Source of the DNA: Ruminococcus flavefaciens
Lineage (GTDB): Bacteria > Bacillota > Clostridia > Oscillospirales > Ruminococcaceae
NCBI GenBank assembly: GCA_002371825.1
Contig: DFHF01000034.1
Span: 1 to 41,701 of the forward strand
DNA length: 41,701 nt
Direction: 5' to 3'
In this document: piece by piece, positions 1 to 7,841 of the stretch
Layout: the number at the start of each line of letters is the position of its first letter
How positions within the stretch are numbered: position 1 is the first letter of the stretch
Program-made: the position numbers and the translations under genes
The notes under the pieces: model-generated
What the model saw: the letters and a program-made list of their open reading frames with translations, nothing else
Told to the model about the DNA's origin: nothing
The model's database searches: none

Positions 1-1463
1 AAGTCCTCAAGGCCCTGGATATCTACCATTGTCATAAATTCATCGCTGTCGGGCTTTGTGATAAGTCCGCAGGAGATACCAGCAACAGGTGCCTTTATCG
101 GAACACCTGCATCCATAAGAGCAAGTGTTGAACCACAGATAGAGCCCTGTGATGTAGAACCGTTGGATGAGAGTACCTCTGAAACAAGTCTGAGAGCATA
201 CGGGAATTCATCAACTGAAGGGATAACAGGAGCAAGTGCTCTTTCAGCAAGAGCTCCGTGACCGATCTCACGGCGTCCGGGACCTCTGCTGGGCTTTGTC
301 TCACCTACAGAGTAGCTCGGGAAATTATACTGGTGCATATATCTCTTGGACTCTTCTTCATCAAGTCCGTCGATCCTCTGTGCATCGCTTACAGGGCCCA
401 GTGTAGCGATTGTGAGTACCTGTGTCTGTCCTCTTGTAAAGAGGCCGGAACCGTGAACTCTCGGGAGAAGTCCTACTTCTGCTGCAAGAGGACGGATCTC
501 ATCGATACCACGTCCGTCAACACGCTTGCCCTCGTAGAGCCAGTTACGAACGATCTTCTTCTGGAGCTTGTAGATGCACTCATCTATCATAGCGATCTGC
601 TCAGGATACTGCTCATCGAACTTAGCGTGGATATCATCAACGATGGGAGCAAGTCTCTCATCACGAACATTCTTGTCGTTTGTATCAAGAGCGAACTTTA
701 CTCTCTCAGCAGCAAATTCCTCGATAGCATCAAACATATCGTGGTCAACTTCCTGTGACTCGAAAGCAAACTTAGGCTTACCGATCTGAGCACGGATATC
801 GTTGATAAATGCTACCATCTTCTTGATCTCTTCGTGACCCTTCATTATAGCCTCAAGCATTGTGTCCTCAGGAACTTCATTTGCGCCTGCCTCGATCATA
901 ACTATCTTCTCAGCAGTACCAGCAACTGTAAGTACAAGGTCAGTCTTGGCTCTCTGGTCAAGTGTAGGATTGAGAACTATCTCTCCGTCAACAAGACCTA
1001 CATTGATACCGGCGATAGGTCCGTTCCACGGAATATCAGAAATTGAAATAGCAATTGAAGTTGCGATCATACCTGCGATCTCAGGTGAGTTATCAGGCTC
1101 CACAGAGAGTACAGTCATAACAACTGAAACATCATTTCTCATATCCTTCGGGAAAAGAGGACGGATAGGTCTGTCAACACATCTTGAAGTGAGGATAGCC
1201 TTCTCAGAGGGCTTGCCCTCTCTCTTTGTGAATGAACCTGGGATCTTGCCAACGGAGTAAAGTCTCTCCTCATAGTCTACTGACAGCGGAAAGAAATCGA
1301 TACCCTCTCTGGGCTTTGCGCTGGCAGTAACGTTTGCCATAACAACAGTTTCACCGTAGCGTACCCAGCATGAACCGTTGGAAAGTCCGCAGGTCTTGCC
1401 TGTCTCTACTACGAGAGGTCTGCCGGCATAAGTTGTTTCAAAAGTTCTGTAATTTTCAAACAT
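1..1463 (-). CDS. pnp: Polyribonucleotide nucleotidyltransferase (PNPase), 3' end cut by window
   Basis: PNPase degrades RNA 3'-to-5' by phosphorolysis in the cytoplasm, usually as a trimer. The reverse strand reads from an ATG at 1463 (MFENYRTFETTYAGRPLVVE) without a stop to the window edge, about 487 codons of the roughly 700 expected. The first RNase PH-like core is visible (RPIRPLFPKDMRNDVSVVMT, then the SISDIPWNGPIAGINVG stretch), followed by the linker helical region and the start of the second PH core (GGG-type GRREIGHGALAERAL, residues about 395-415). The KH and S1 RNA-binding domains would lie outside the window. A strong GGAGGT site lies 6 bases upstream of the ATG. It follows rpsO on the same strand, the common bacterial order, and a long hairpin separates them. 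Identity is near certain; only the C-terminus is unseen. Confidence 0.97.
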   Translation of the reverse strand, partial: MFENYRTFETTYAGRPLVVETGKTCGLSNGSCWVRYGETVVMANVTASAKPREGIDFFPLSVDYEERLYSVGKIPGSFTKREGKPSEKAILTSRCVDRPIRPLFPKDMRNDVSVVMTVLSVEPDNSPEIAGMIATSIAISISDIPWNGPIAGINVGLVDGEIVLNPTLDQRAKTDLVLTVAGTAEKIVMIEAGANEVPEDTMLEAIMKGHEEIKKMVAFINDIRAQIGKPKFAFESQEVDHDMFDAIEEFAAERVKFALDTNDKNVRDERLAPIVDDIHAKFDEQYPEQIAMIDECIYKLQKKIVRNWLYEGKRVDGRGIDEIRPLAAEVGLLPRVHGSGLFTRGQTQVLTIATLGPVSDAQRIDGLDEEESKRYMHQYNFPSYSVGETKPSRGPGRREIGHGALAERALAPVIPSVDEFPYALRLVSEVLSSNGSTSQGSICGSTLALMDAGVPIKAPVAGISCGLITKPDSDEFMTMVDIQGLED

Positions 1464-1494
1464 AGTATACCTCCATTGATAGTTTTTATCTATC

Positions 1495-1596
1495 AGAGAA
1501 GAGCCTTTAGAAGTTAGAGGCAAAGTATCAGCCTTTCCTACGGACTGATATCAGCCTTCCGATGCCTTGCCTCTGACTTCTAATCCCCTTTTCTCT
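1495..1596 (-). promoter_or_regulatory. Long imperfect hairpin in the rpsO-pnp intergenic RNA
   Basis: Arms 1495-1503 with 1588-1596 and 1509-1523 with 1567-1581 are complementary, each with one G-U type mismatch. A smaller perfect stem (1526-1531 with 1545-1550) sits inside. The whole forms a stem of about 100 nt in the pnp leader, ending about 30 bases before the pnp ATG. No T-run follows on the minus strand, so it is not an intrinsic terminator. In enteric bacteria an RNase III-cleaved hairpin at this place mediates PNPase autocontrol. That role here is inference by position and shape only. Confidence 0.6.
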
Positions 1597-1606
1597 AATA
1601 GACTTA

Positions 1607-1637
1607 AAGGCAGAAGGACATAGTGCCCCGCTGCCTT
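1607..1637 (-). terminator. Small hairpin just after rpsO (weak terminator or processing site)
   Basis: A perfect 7-bp inverted repeat (1607-1613 with 1631-1637) encloses 17 nt, 14 bases after the rpsO stop. The downstream minus-strand sequence is only moderately T-rich, so partial termination or 3'-end protection of rpsO mRNA is possible; readthrough into pnp is expected. Confidence 0.35.
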
Positions 1638-1650
1638 CATCATCATAAAA

Positions 1651-1917
1651 TTACTTACGGAGACCGAGCTTCTCTACGACAGCACGATATCTGTTGATGT
1701 CCTTCTTCTTAAGGTAAGCGAGAAGGTTACGTCTGTGACCAACCATCTTGAGGAGTCCTCTTCTGGAGTGGTGGTCATTCTTGTGGCTCTTGAGGTGGTT
1801 TGTCAGGTCATTGATCCTTCTTGTAAGGATAGCGATCTGAACCTCAGGAGATCCTGTGTCGTTTTCGTGAGTTCTGTTAGCTTCAATAACAGCGGTCTTT
1901 TCATCTTTCAGTAACAT
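1651..1917 (-). CDS. rpsO: 30S ribosomal protein S15
   Basis: S15 binds 16S rRNA early in 30S assembly. The 88-residue product has the family length and hallmark segments: NDTGSPEVQIAILTRRINDL (residues about 19-38), HKNDHHSRRGLLKMVGHRR (about 45-63) and the end YLKKKDINRYRAVVEKLGLRK-type helix. The ATG at 1917 follows an AGAGGTG ribosome site. It is the first gene of the rpsO-pnp transcript and has its own consensus-like promoter at 2006-2034. The leader of about 80 nt is long enough for S15 autoregulation, which is known in several bacteria. A short stem (GGG..TGA with TCACCC) is visible near 1960-1985, but I cannot show that it binds S15. Confidence 0.98.
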   Translation of the reverse strand: MLLKDEKTAVIEANRTHENDTGSPEVQIAILTRRINDLTNHLKSHKNDHHSRRGLLKMVGHRRNLLAYLKKKDINRYRAVVEKLGLRK

Positions 1918-2005
1918 TTGAAAGCACCTCTTAATAAAATATTCCGTTAACTTAGTACAGGGTGAAAAACGAGGTCACGCCCATGTCCAAGTAAGCGGTG
2001 ATAAT

Positions 2006-2034
2006 ATTATAACACAAAATCTGTCGTTTGTAAA
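2006..2034 (-). promoter_or_regulatory. SigA-type promoter for rpsO-pnp
   Basis: The minus strand reads TTTACA, 17 bases, TATAAT (-35 at 2029-2034, -10 at 2006-2011). The start point would be near 1999, giving a leader of about 80 nt to the rpsO ATG. Confidence 0.8.
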
Positions 2035-2071
2035 GTGTTTTTCAAAATTTTCTGTATCAATATACGATTTT

Positions 2072-2111
2072 AATACGATCGCCCCGCCGGTCAAGGCAGG
2101 GCAACTGTATT
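2072..2111 (-). terminator. GC-rich hairpin after the anti-sigma-like gene
   Basis: The stem pairs GCCCTGCC with GGCGGGGC (one G-U) and is extended by AATAC/GTATT, 18 bases after the stop codon at 2129. The following minus-strand bases are AAAATCG, not a T-run. It may therefore be an incomplete terminator or a 3' stabilising hairpin. Confidence 0.45.
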
Positions 2112-2128
2112 ATCAAGCTTTTTTATTA

Positions 2129-4231
2129 TCAGCCTTTTGCATCAGGATAATCAAAAATTGTTACCTTCCAGGGAGTTGTGAAACCGTTTCCTGAGATCTT
2201 TGCATACATACGCTGACGAGTCGGCTCAGTGTCCTCAATATTTGAATGGCAGATAAATTCAACCATAACTTCATCGTCAGATATATTTGTTATTGTCATA
2301 TCTTCTTCCGGGTCTTTCGGTGAAGCTGTCTCACCCCAGTATATCTCTGTTTGAGAATCAAATAACTTGCCGTAGAGTTTTCCGTCTATATCCTTGAATG
2401 TAGGATACTCTCCTTCAAACATATCAGGGAAATGTTCATCAAGATATTCAGGTGTCACATAAGCCTCAAGATAATTTCTGAGCTCTGCTGTGTTTTCAAA
2501 TTCTGTGCATACTGCATAAGGAGCATTATCGTCATCACTTGGTATAGTTGCAGCAGTTGGATCTGTCTTGAAAGTTCCGTAATTGCCGAGACGTTCAAGA
2601 TTCTTGTAGCCTTCGTAGTTTTTTGCAAGGAATACTCGCTGTGTCTGTTCATCAGAGCTTGGAGCTGTAATATGGTTGAGTACTAAATTTCCGCTGCTAT
2701 CCTTTGTGTACTCAAAGGTTGTCTCTCCGCTCTCTGCCCATGAACTGTCAGGGAAGGTGTTGTTAATGATATATGCCTGTATTGTGCGGAGGCTTTCATC
2801 ACTGCTGAGCTGATCGTCATCTACTCTCTTGAGAATTTTAAAGAGCGGATTAAGATTATCAGCCCTGAGATATACAAAGCCGTTATACTCGATAACCGCA
2901 CCGTATTCCTCCTCTGAAATGAAAGCTCCGGAAGAGTGGCTGCTCAGGTCATATTTATCAAAATCATTTACATCAACACCGTAGATCTCTTCAAAAGCTG
3001 AGTCTGTATATAAAGCTTCGATATTCTCCTTAAGCTCTTCAAGGCTGTTATAGTCAGATAATTTTCTGTAATATGCAACTAATACTTCATCACGCATGAG
3101 ATTGAATGTCAGGAAATCACCCTGATTGTATTCAATTTCACTCTTATCAGGCATTTTTGTTCCGTAAAGCCAGGTATCATAGAAGGTCAGATGAGATTCT
3201 ATAAGATCTTCTGCACTTGCAGCTGAATTAAAGTGGGCAACGTTATTTTTTGTTGTATAATCAGGAGCCTGTGAATCTGCGTTATTGAAGCTGTCGTCAT
3301 CCATCTCTGAAACGCTGTCAATGAGCCAGCCGCCATTTCTTGTGTTGCGGATAATATCGAATACATATCTGGTCTCCCTGCAAATATCGTTTTCAGGATC
3401 TATAACATCATTTGTCTTTGCGTTTCTTATTGCAGTGAACTCGTTATCAGACTTCTTTTCGATCTCTATATTGTCATCAGACCACTCAGAAAAATTGCCA
3501 AAATAACCAAAAGCGTTGACGTAAAGCTGTCCGTCATATGTCATATACTTAAGATTTGAAATTTCAGAAGGAAGGATCTGATCTTCAGGTAATTCTGCTG
3601 ATGTGAACTCGCCTCCGAAAAGAAACTCCGGTGGGTCTACTGGTCCGAACAGAGACTCGAACTCCAATCGGAGCGATGCCATATCAGGATATCTCTCATC
3701 AGTTACCTTATACCAGACGGATTCTTCAATACCGCCGTAATCAGGGTCAAGCTTGAACTTGAGCATTGAGCTGTAGTCGGTTTCCAGTCCTCCCTGTGCG
3801 ATGTCATTCTGATAATTTGCATATCTGTCTGTAAGTGCTCTTGCAGCCTCAGCAAACTCGCTGACATCTTCTGTTGTCTGCTCTGTTGTCTCTGTAGGAA
3901 CAACCTTCTCCTCCTCTGATGCTGCCAGCTTATCCGGAGCTGACTTCTTCATGCTGTTCATGAATGCTGCTCCTCCGCCTGCGCCTCCTGCTATTATTGC
4001 TATCGCAGCAGCTATACCTGCAAATCTGTGCCATGTAGGACGGCTATAGCGCTCAACGCCCTTTACATCGCCCTCTGATTCTATGATCGGTTCTGTAGCT
4101 AAGTTGTATTTTCTTTCACTCATTGCAAAAATCCTGTCTTTCTCTTCATCCGTGAGAACGGGAAACTCGTTTGAAAGCTTCTCTACAGTCTCATCGTCTA
4201 TATCATCGAAAATATCGTTTCTTTTTTTCAT
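2129..4231 (-). CDS. Membrane-anchored protein, probable anti-sigma factor for the adjacent ECF sigma
   Basis: The 700-residue protein has an acidic cytoplasmic N-terminus (residues 1-69, with DDETVEKLSNEFPVLTDEEK), one hydrophobic segment at about 70-91 rich in Ala/Gly/Ile, and a very large acidic, Tyr/Asp-rich extracellular part to the end. I recognise no catalytic motif or zinc-binding HxxxCxxC anti-sigma motif. The ATG at 4231 follows a GGAGGG site 12 bases after the stop of the ECF sigma gene, so the two are co-transcribed. This layout (sigma, then a single-pass protein with an outside sensor region) is typical of sigma/anti-sigma pairs in Clostridia. The anti-sigma role is inferred from position and topology. 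The outer domain of about 600 residues is large for such a protein. Confidence 0.7.
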   Translation of the reverse strand: MKKRNDIFDDIDDETVEKLSNEFPVLTDEEKDRIFAMSERKYNLATEPIIESEGDVKGVERYSRPTWHRFAGIAAAIAIIAGGAGGGAAFMNSMKKSAPDKLAASEEEKVVPTETTEQTTEDVSEFAEAARALTDRYANYQNDIAQGGLETDYSSMLKFKLDPDYGGIEESVWYKVTDERYPDMASLRLEFESLFGPVDPPEFLFGGEFTSAELPEDQILPSEISNLKYMTYDGQLYVNAFGYFGNFSEWSDDNIEIEKKSDNEFTAIRNAKTNDVIDPENDICRETRYVFDIIRNTRNGGWLIDSVSEMDDDSFNNADSQAPDYTTKNNVAHFNSAASAEDLIESHLTFYDTWLYGTKMPDKSEIEYNQGDFLTFNLMRDEVLVAYYRKLSDYNSLEELKENIEALYTDSAFEEIYGVDVNDFDKYDLSSHSSGAFISEEEYGAVIEYNGFVYLRADNLNPLFKILKRVDDDQLSSDESLRTIQAYIINNTFPDSSWAESGETTFEYTKDSSGNLVLNHITAPSSDEQTQRVFLAKNYEGYKNLERLGNYGTFKTDPTAATIPSDDDNAPYAVCTEFENTAELRNYLEAYVTPEYLDEHFPDMFEGEYPTFKDIDGKLYGKLFDSQTEIYWGETASPKDPEEDMTITNISDDEVMVEFICHSNIEDTEPTRQRMYAKISGNGFTTPWKVTIFDYPDAKG

Positions 4232-4243
4232 ACATATCCCTCC

Positions 4244-4813
4244 TTACAGACTGACTCCTGCTTCAAGAAGCAATTCTTTTAGTTTGCTCCTCGCTCTGAC
4301 GCTTCTCTTTTGTACCGCTGACGCAGTCATAGAAATCGCCTTTGCGATCTCTGAAGCAGTTCTGTTGTAGTAGTACTGCTGTATGATTATGGTTGAATCA
4401 GGTTCGCCCAGTTCCTTTACCTTATTGATAAGGATACTGTTGCGGTCAGATATCTCAGCTTTTTTCTGGATGTCGGTATCAGAAGCAATTTCATGGAAAT
4501 TATCTTCATCGTCTATCGACACTGACCTGCCAGATGAAGAAGCAAGTCGGCGATAAGCGTCGATGGCCCTGCGCTTTGCTATAACTCCGATATATGACTT
4601 TAAGTCTTCGTCCCTGCTGCTGCCTTTGTCAAGTGTTCTGTATATATCTGCGAATGCATCACTGACACATTCCTCTATATCCTCACGAGAACCGCAGCTT
4701 CTGAGTTTATTCGTTACAATTGCATATACATAGTTACAATACTCATCAAAAAGCGCCCGTCGGCCAAGTTGCGGCGCATCTTTCATATACGCTCTAAGCT
4801 CGCTGTCTGTCAT
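4244..4813 (-). CDS. RNA polymerase ECF-type sigma factor
   Basis: This directs RNA polymerase to a regulon, probably in response to an envelope signal passed by the downstream membrane protein. The region-2 part is seen in LFDEYCNYVYAIVTNKLRS and EECVSDAFADIYRTL (residues about 22-64, second-ATG numbering). Region 4 shows the helix-turn-helix stretch TASEIAKAISMTASAVQKRS followed by a basic helix (about 150-180). There are two in-frame ATGs at 4819 and 4813. GGAGGT directly abuts the first, so the second (MTDSELRAYM), 7 bases after GGAGG, is the better start and gives 189 residues. Its target promoters are unknown; its own promoter looks SigA-like. Confidence 0.9.
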   Translation of the reverse strand: MTDSELRAYMKDAPQLGRRALFDEYCNYVYAIVTNKLRSCGSREDIEECVSDAFADIYRTLDKGSSRDEDLKSYIGVIAKRRAIDAYRRLASSSGRSVSIDDEDNFHEIASDTDIQKKAEISDRNSILINKVKELGEPDSTIIIQQYYYNRTASEIAKAISMTASAVQKRSVRARSKLKELLLEAGVSL

Positions 4814-4905
4814 AAGCATACCTCCCTGATTGTTTTAGCGATCGCTTTCATTACATACTCTCGCTGACTTATAATCCAATCGGACATAGTTACAGGATTT
4901 TTTTT

Positions 4906-4934
4906 ATTTTATCATAAAAATTATTTATTTTCAA
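4906..4934 (-). promoter_or_regulatory. SigA-type promoter for the first ECF sigma operon
   Basis: The minus strand reads TTGAAA, 17 bases, TAAAAT (-35 at 4929-4934, -10 at 4906-4911). It is divergent from and close to the promoter at 4953-4981; the leader would be about 85 nt. Confidence 0.6.
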
Positions 4935-4952
4935 CTCTTTCCTGCTCCTGAT

Positions 4953-4981
4953 TTGACTTTCAATCGAACATATGTTATAAT
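4953..4981 (+). promoter_or_regulatory. SigA-type promoter of the TerB-ATPase-helicase operon
   Basis: TTGACT (4953-4958), 17 bases, TATAAT (4976-4981): near-perfect consensus. Start near 4988 gives a leader of about 28 nt carrying AAAGGAGCG before the ATG at 5016. A LexA/DinR-like box overlaps its spacer and -10 element. Confidence 0.85.
4965..4976. promoter_or_regulatory. LexA (DinR)-like SOS operator
   Basis: CGAACATATGTT matches the Gram-positive DinR consensus CGAAC-RNRY-GTT at all 12 positions. The last two bases of the full box are AT instead of the usual pyrimidine-G/C. It lies within the spacer and touches the first base of the -10, where a bound repressor would block polymerase. 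No lexA gene is in the window, so regulation is inferred. Confidence 0.6.
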
Positions 4982-5015
4982 GAAAGTTAAAGATCATGAA
5001 AAAGGAGCGTGAAAT

Positions 5016-6509
5016 ATGTCCGATATAAAAGAGATACTTAAGTCTGTGCTTAGTGATGAAAAACTCCTGAACAGCCGTGCTTTCAAAGACAGAGTATACA
5101 CCGATGAGCCTATACTCAGGACCGCTTCACAGCTCCGGAGGCCTGAGGTGCCTCAGAAAATAAAAGAGATGAAAAGTCTTGCTTTCTCTCCGGAAGCTTA
5201 CTGGAAGACAAGTGCATGGCTGTTCTACACACAGGGCAAATTCATGGAGGATTACTCCGACGAATTTGAATACAGCGGTGAGATGTCCGGCTACTACCCT
5301 ACCTACAGAGATCTGGACAACGATCAGCTGAGAGGATATTTTTCCTGGCGGACTGCCGTTAGAAACGGAATAGTCAGCGATGCTCCGCTCCCCTTTGCTT
5401 TTATTTATATGTATGAGCTGATAAATGAGATAGGCTGGTCAGAGCCGGATAAAGGTCTTGAATCGCTTGAACTTTTCGGAGAAAAATTCTCAGCTATACA
5501 GCCTTCTGTAAAAAAATACTGGCGGCAATGGTCTCTGGATATGGCCGCCTACTATCAGCTGCCGCCCGAAATGCTCTCAGAACATCCTGACCTGATTTGG
5601 GATAATAATATTCTGATTTTACAGAACTGGGAAGATAATGATGACAATACCCTTTGGAAGGCTATCTCAGATATGTCAGGCTATCCGCCGGAAAGCTCCC
5701 GGTTCTTTTCGGAATATCCCGATATTTTCATTGAAACTGCGGTCAGCTGTTTCAGACGTATCTCAGACTTCTTCCGTGACCACAGGAAAAAGAGCCTCTG
5801 CTGCCATATGTTCGGAAATCCTGCTGAAATGACTTACCACATTTTTGAATCTGCGGTATTCTATGACAGACAGTCCCTCAGGAACTGTGAATACTCCTTC
5901 AATGAGATACATTCTCTGACCTGTACAAACGGTGTCTGGAGATGCAGGAAGTATTACGGGAACAGATCGAGAAATAGAATTCTCGGGAATATTATCAAGG
6001 CTGTTGATTCAGCTCTCCGTGACAGATACGAATATAGATTCCGGCTCAGGACAGAGGATGTTTCAAAAAACATAATGTCACTTATAGTCAAGGAGACAGA
6101 CCTGCTCTATGAGAAACGTAAAATGGCTGAGGCACCAAAAATCGAGATAGACCTGTCTCAGCTGGATTCTATCCGAAAAGCTGCCGAGATCACCCGTGAT
6201 AAACTTATTGTGGAAGAGGAAGCTCCAGATATCACTGAAATGCAGTCCTCTGAGCCTGAAACAGTTCAGGAAGCGGAAAACGATTCCCCGCTTGATGCGG
6301 AAGAAAGTGCCTTCCTGAAAGCTCTCCTGAACGGCGGAGACTGGAAGGAACAGGCAAGAGCTGCCGGAAGAATGAGTTCCATACTCGCTGACTCCATTAA
6401 CGAAAAACTCTTCGATCTATTCGGAGATACTGTCATAGACTTCTCAGACGAAACTCCTGTCCTGATAGAGGACTACACCGATGAGCTGAAAGGAATGTTC
6501 CATATATGA
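5016..6509 (+). CDS. TerB_N / TerB_C domain protein of a candidate DNA-processing or defence cassette
   Basis: The 497-residue protein is soluble. Residues about 55-200 match TerB_N: AYWKTSAWLFYTQGKFM (61-77), GYYPTYRDLDNDQLRGYFSW (92-111), then FAFIYMYELINEIG. The end, about 426-497, matches TerB_C: LDAEESAFLKALL, ADSINEKLFDLFGDTVI, then PVLIEDYTDELK. The middle (200-420) is divergent with a charged, Glu-rich linker. These domains are known from tellurite/stress (Ter) gene neighbourhoods, where they associate with ATPases and helicases; no enzymatic role is established that I know of. The ATG follows AAAGGAG by 8 bases. It is first in a three-gene operon, its stop overlapping the next start by 4 bases, which suggests stoichiometric partners. 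Confidence 0.85.
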   Translation: MSDIKEILKSVLSDEKLLNSRAFKDRVYTDEPILRTASQLRRPEVPQKIKEMKSLAFSPEAYWKTSAWLFYTQGKFMEDYSDEFEYSGEMSGYYPTYRDLDNDQLRGYFSWRTAVRNGIVSDAPLPFAFIYMYELINEIGWSEPDKGLESLELFGEKFSAIQPSVKKYWRQWSLDMAAYYQLPPEMLSEHPDLIWDNNILILQNWEDNDDNTLWKAISDMSGYPPESSRFFSEYPDIFIETAVSCFRRISDFFRDHRKKSLCCHMFGNPAEMTYHIFESAVFYDRQSLRNCEYSFNEIHSLTCTNGVWRCRKYYGNRSRNRILGNIIKAVDSALRDRYEYRFRLRTEDVSKNIMSLIVKETDLLYEKRKMAEAPKIEIDLSQLDSIRKAAEITRDKLIVEEEAPDITEMQSSEPETVQEAENDSPLDAEESAFLKALLNGGDWKEQARAAGRMSSILADSINEKLFDLFGDTVIDFSDETPVLIEDYTDELKGMFHI

Positions 6510-7831
6510 ATAATAATATGAAAATACCAAAGAGACTGGCTTCTGCTGTCATCAATTCCCTGAAAGGCGGAGTTGTGCCGAGAGTCGGACTGCCATATAT
6601 CACTGTAGGACGTGAAACTGAGATAGATGCCCTGCTCCATGATGTGGATATTATCTCCGACGGAGGCGCTTCATTCCGCTTCATCGTCGGTAAATACGGA
6701 AGCGGAAAAAGCTTTCTTCTGCAAACTATACGCTCCCATGTAATGGACAGGAATTTCGTCGTTGTCGATGCTGACCTGTCGCCGGAAAGACGTCTTCAGG
6801 GCACAAAGGGTCAGGGGCTTGCCACCTATAAGGAGCTCATACGGAATATGTCAACAAAGACACGTCCTGACGGCGGTGCACTGACACTTATCCTCGACCG
6901 CTGGATAAGCTCTGTTCAGTCAGAAACTGCCGCAGAAACAGGTCTCGCAGACGGCTCTCCCGAGTTTGAGAAGGCTGTGGAGAAGAAAATATTTGAAGTG
7001 ATCGGCGCTCTCAATGAAATGGTTCATGGTTTCGACTTTGCAAAGCTGCTGACTATTTATTACCGCTCCTACACTCAGGGCAATGATGAGGATAAAGCAA
7101 AGGTCGTAAAATGGTTCAGAGGGGAATATGTCAATAAGACCGAGGCAAAATCAGAACTGGGAGTCAACATCATCATATCCGACGATGACTGGTATGAATA
7201 TATAAAATTATTTGCAGTTTTTCTCAAAAAAGCCGGTTACAGCGGACTGCTCGTCCTTGTCGATGAGCTTGTGAATATCTATAAGATACCAAACAGTATA
7301 ACAAGACAATATAACTATGAAAAGATACTGACTATGTATAATGATACACTGCAGGGAAAAGCAAGATATCTCGGTATAATTATGGGCGGAACTCCTCAGT
7401 GTATAGAGGATACCCGCCGTGGTGTATACAGCTATGAGGCTCTGCGCTCAAGGCTTGCAGAGGGCAGATTCGGCCGTGAGGGTATAAGGGATATGCTGGC
7501 TCCGGTCATAAAGCTCGCTCCCCTGACCTATGAGGAAATGCTTGTTCTTACAGAAAAGCTTGCGGATATACATGCTCAGCTCTTCGGATATCCTCAGCGG
7601 ATAACTCAGGCCGATATGATCGCCTTTATCACTCAGGAATACTCCCGCATAGGTTCTGATTCACATATCACTCCCCGTGAGGTTATAAGAGATTTTATCG
7701 AACTCATTGATATCGCTTATCAGAATCCTGCTATTGATATATCCGCATTTATCAGCTCTGGAAATGCAGTCGGAAGCACTCAGACGAAAGACAGCTCCGC
7801 TGATGAAGAATTTGCTGAATTCGAGATTTGA
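6506..7831 (+). CDS. BrxD-like P-loop ATPase (DUF2791 family)
   Basis: The 441-residue soluble ATPase has Walker A GKYGSGKS at residues 62-69, preceded by a TVGRETEIDALL segment (33-44), and a Walker B LLVLVDEL at 248-255. A sensor-like GGTPQCIEDTRRGVYSYEAL follows at about 294-313. Length and motifs match the DUF2791/BrxD family of ATP-binding proteins known from type 2 BREX phage-defence loci, where brxD is paired with the Lhr-like helicase brxHI. Here the same pair occurs without methyltransferase, PglZ or PglW/PglY genes. The start ATG overlaps the TerB gene stop (ATGA), so translation is coupled, and the helicase gene starts 10 bases after its stop. A DNA-associated motor or clamp role is inferred; no biochemical target can be read from sequence. 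Confidence 0.85.
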   Translation: MNNNMKIPKRLASAVINSLKGGVVPRVGLPYITVGRETEIDALLHDVDIISDGGASFRFIVGKYGSGKSFLLQTIRSHVMDRNFVVVDADLSPERRLQGTKGQGLATYKELIRNMSTKTRPDGGALTLILDRWISSVQSETAAETGLADGSPEFEKAVEKKIFEVIGALNEMVHGFDFAKLLTIYYRSYTQGNDEDKAKVVKWFRGEYVNKTEAKSELGVNIIISDDDWYEYIKLFAVFLKKAGYSGLLVLVDELVNIYKIPNSITRQYNYEKILTMYNDTLQGKARYLGIIMGGTPQCIEDTRRGVYSYEALRSRLAEGRFGREGIRDMLAPVIKLAPLTYEEMLVLTEKLADIHAQLFGYPQRITQADMIAFITQEYSRIGSDSHITPREVIRDFIELIDIAYQNPAIDISAFISSGNAVGSTQTKDSSADEEFAEFEI

Positions 7832-7841
7832 TGGAGGATGT

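Noticed and set aside
258..1260. Plus-strand open frames of 166 and 132 codons
   Set aside because: They are antisense to pnp, whose protein sequence is clearly conserved on the minus strand.
1495..1596. Intrinsic terminator of rpsO
   Set aside because: The stem is far longer than terminators and is followed on the minus strand by GATAGATAAAAAC, not by a T-run.
7707..7841. Longer N-terminus for the helicase
   Set aside because: It would overlap the end of the ATPase gene in another frame; the ATG at 7842 has a ribosome site and fits the family start.
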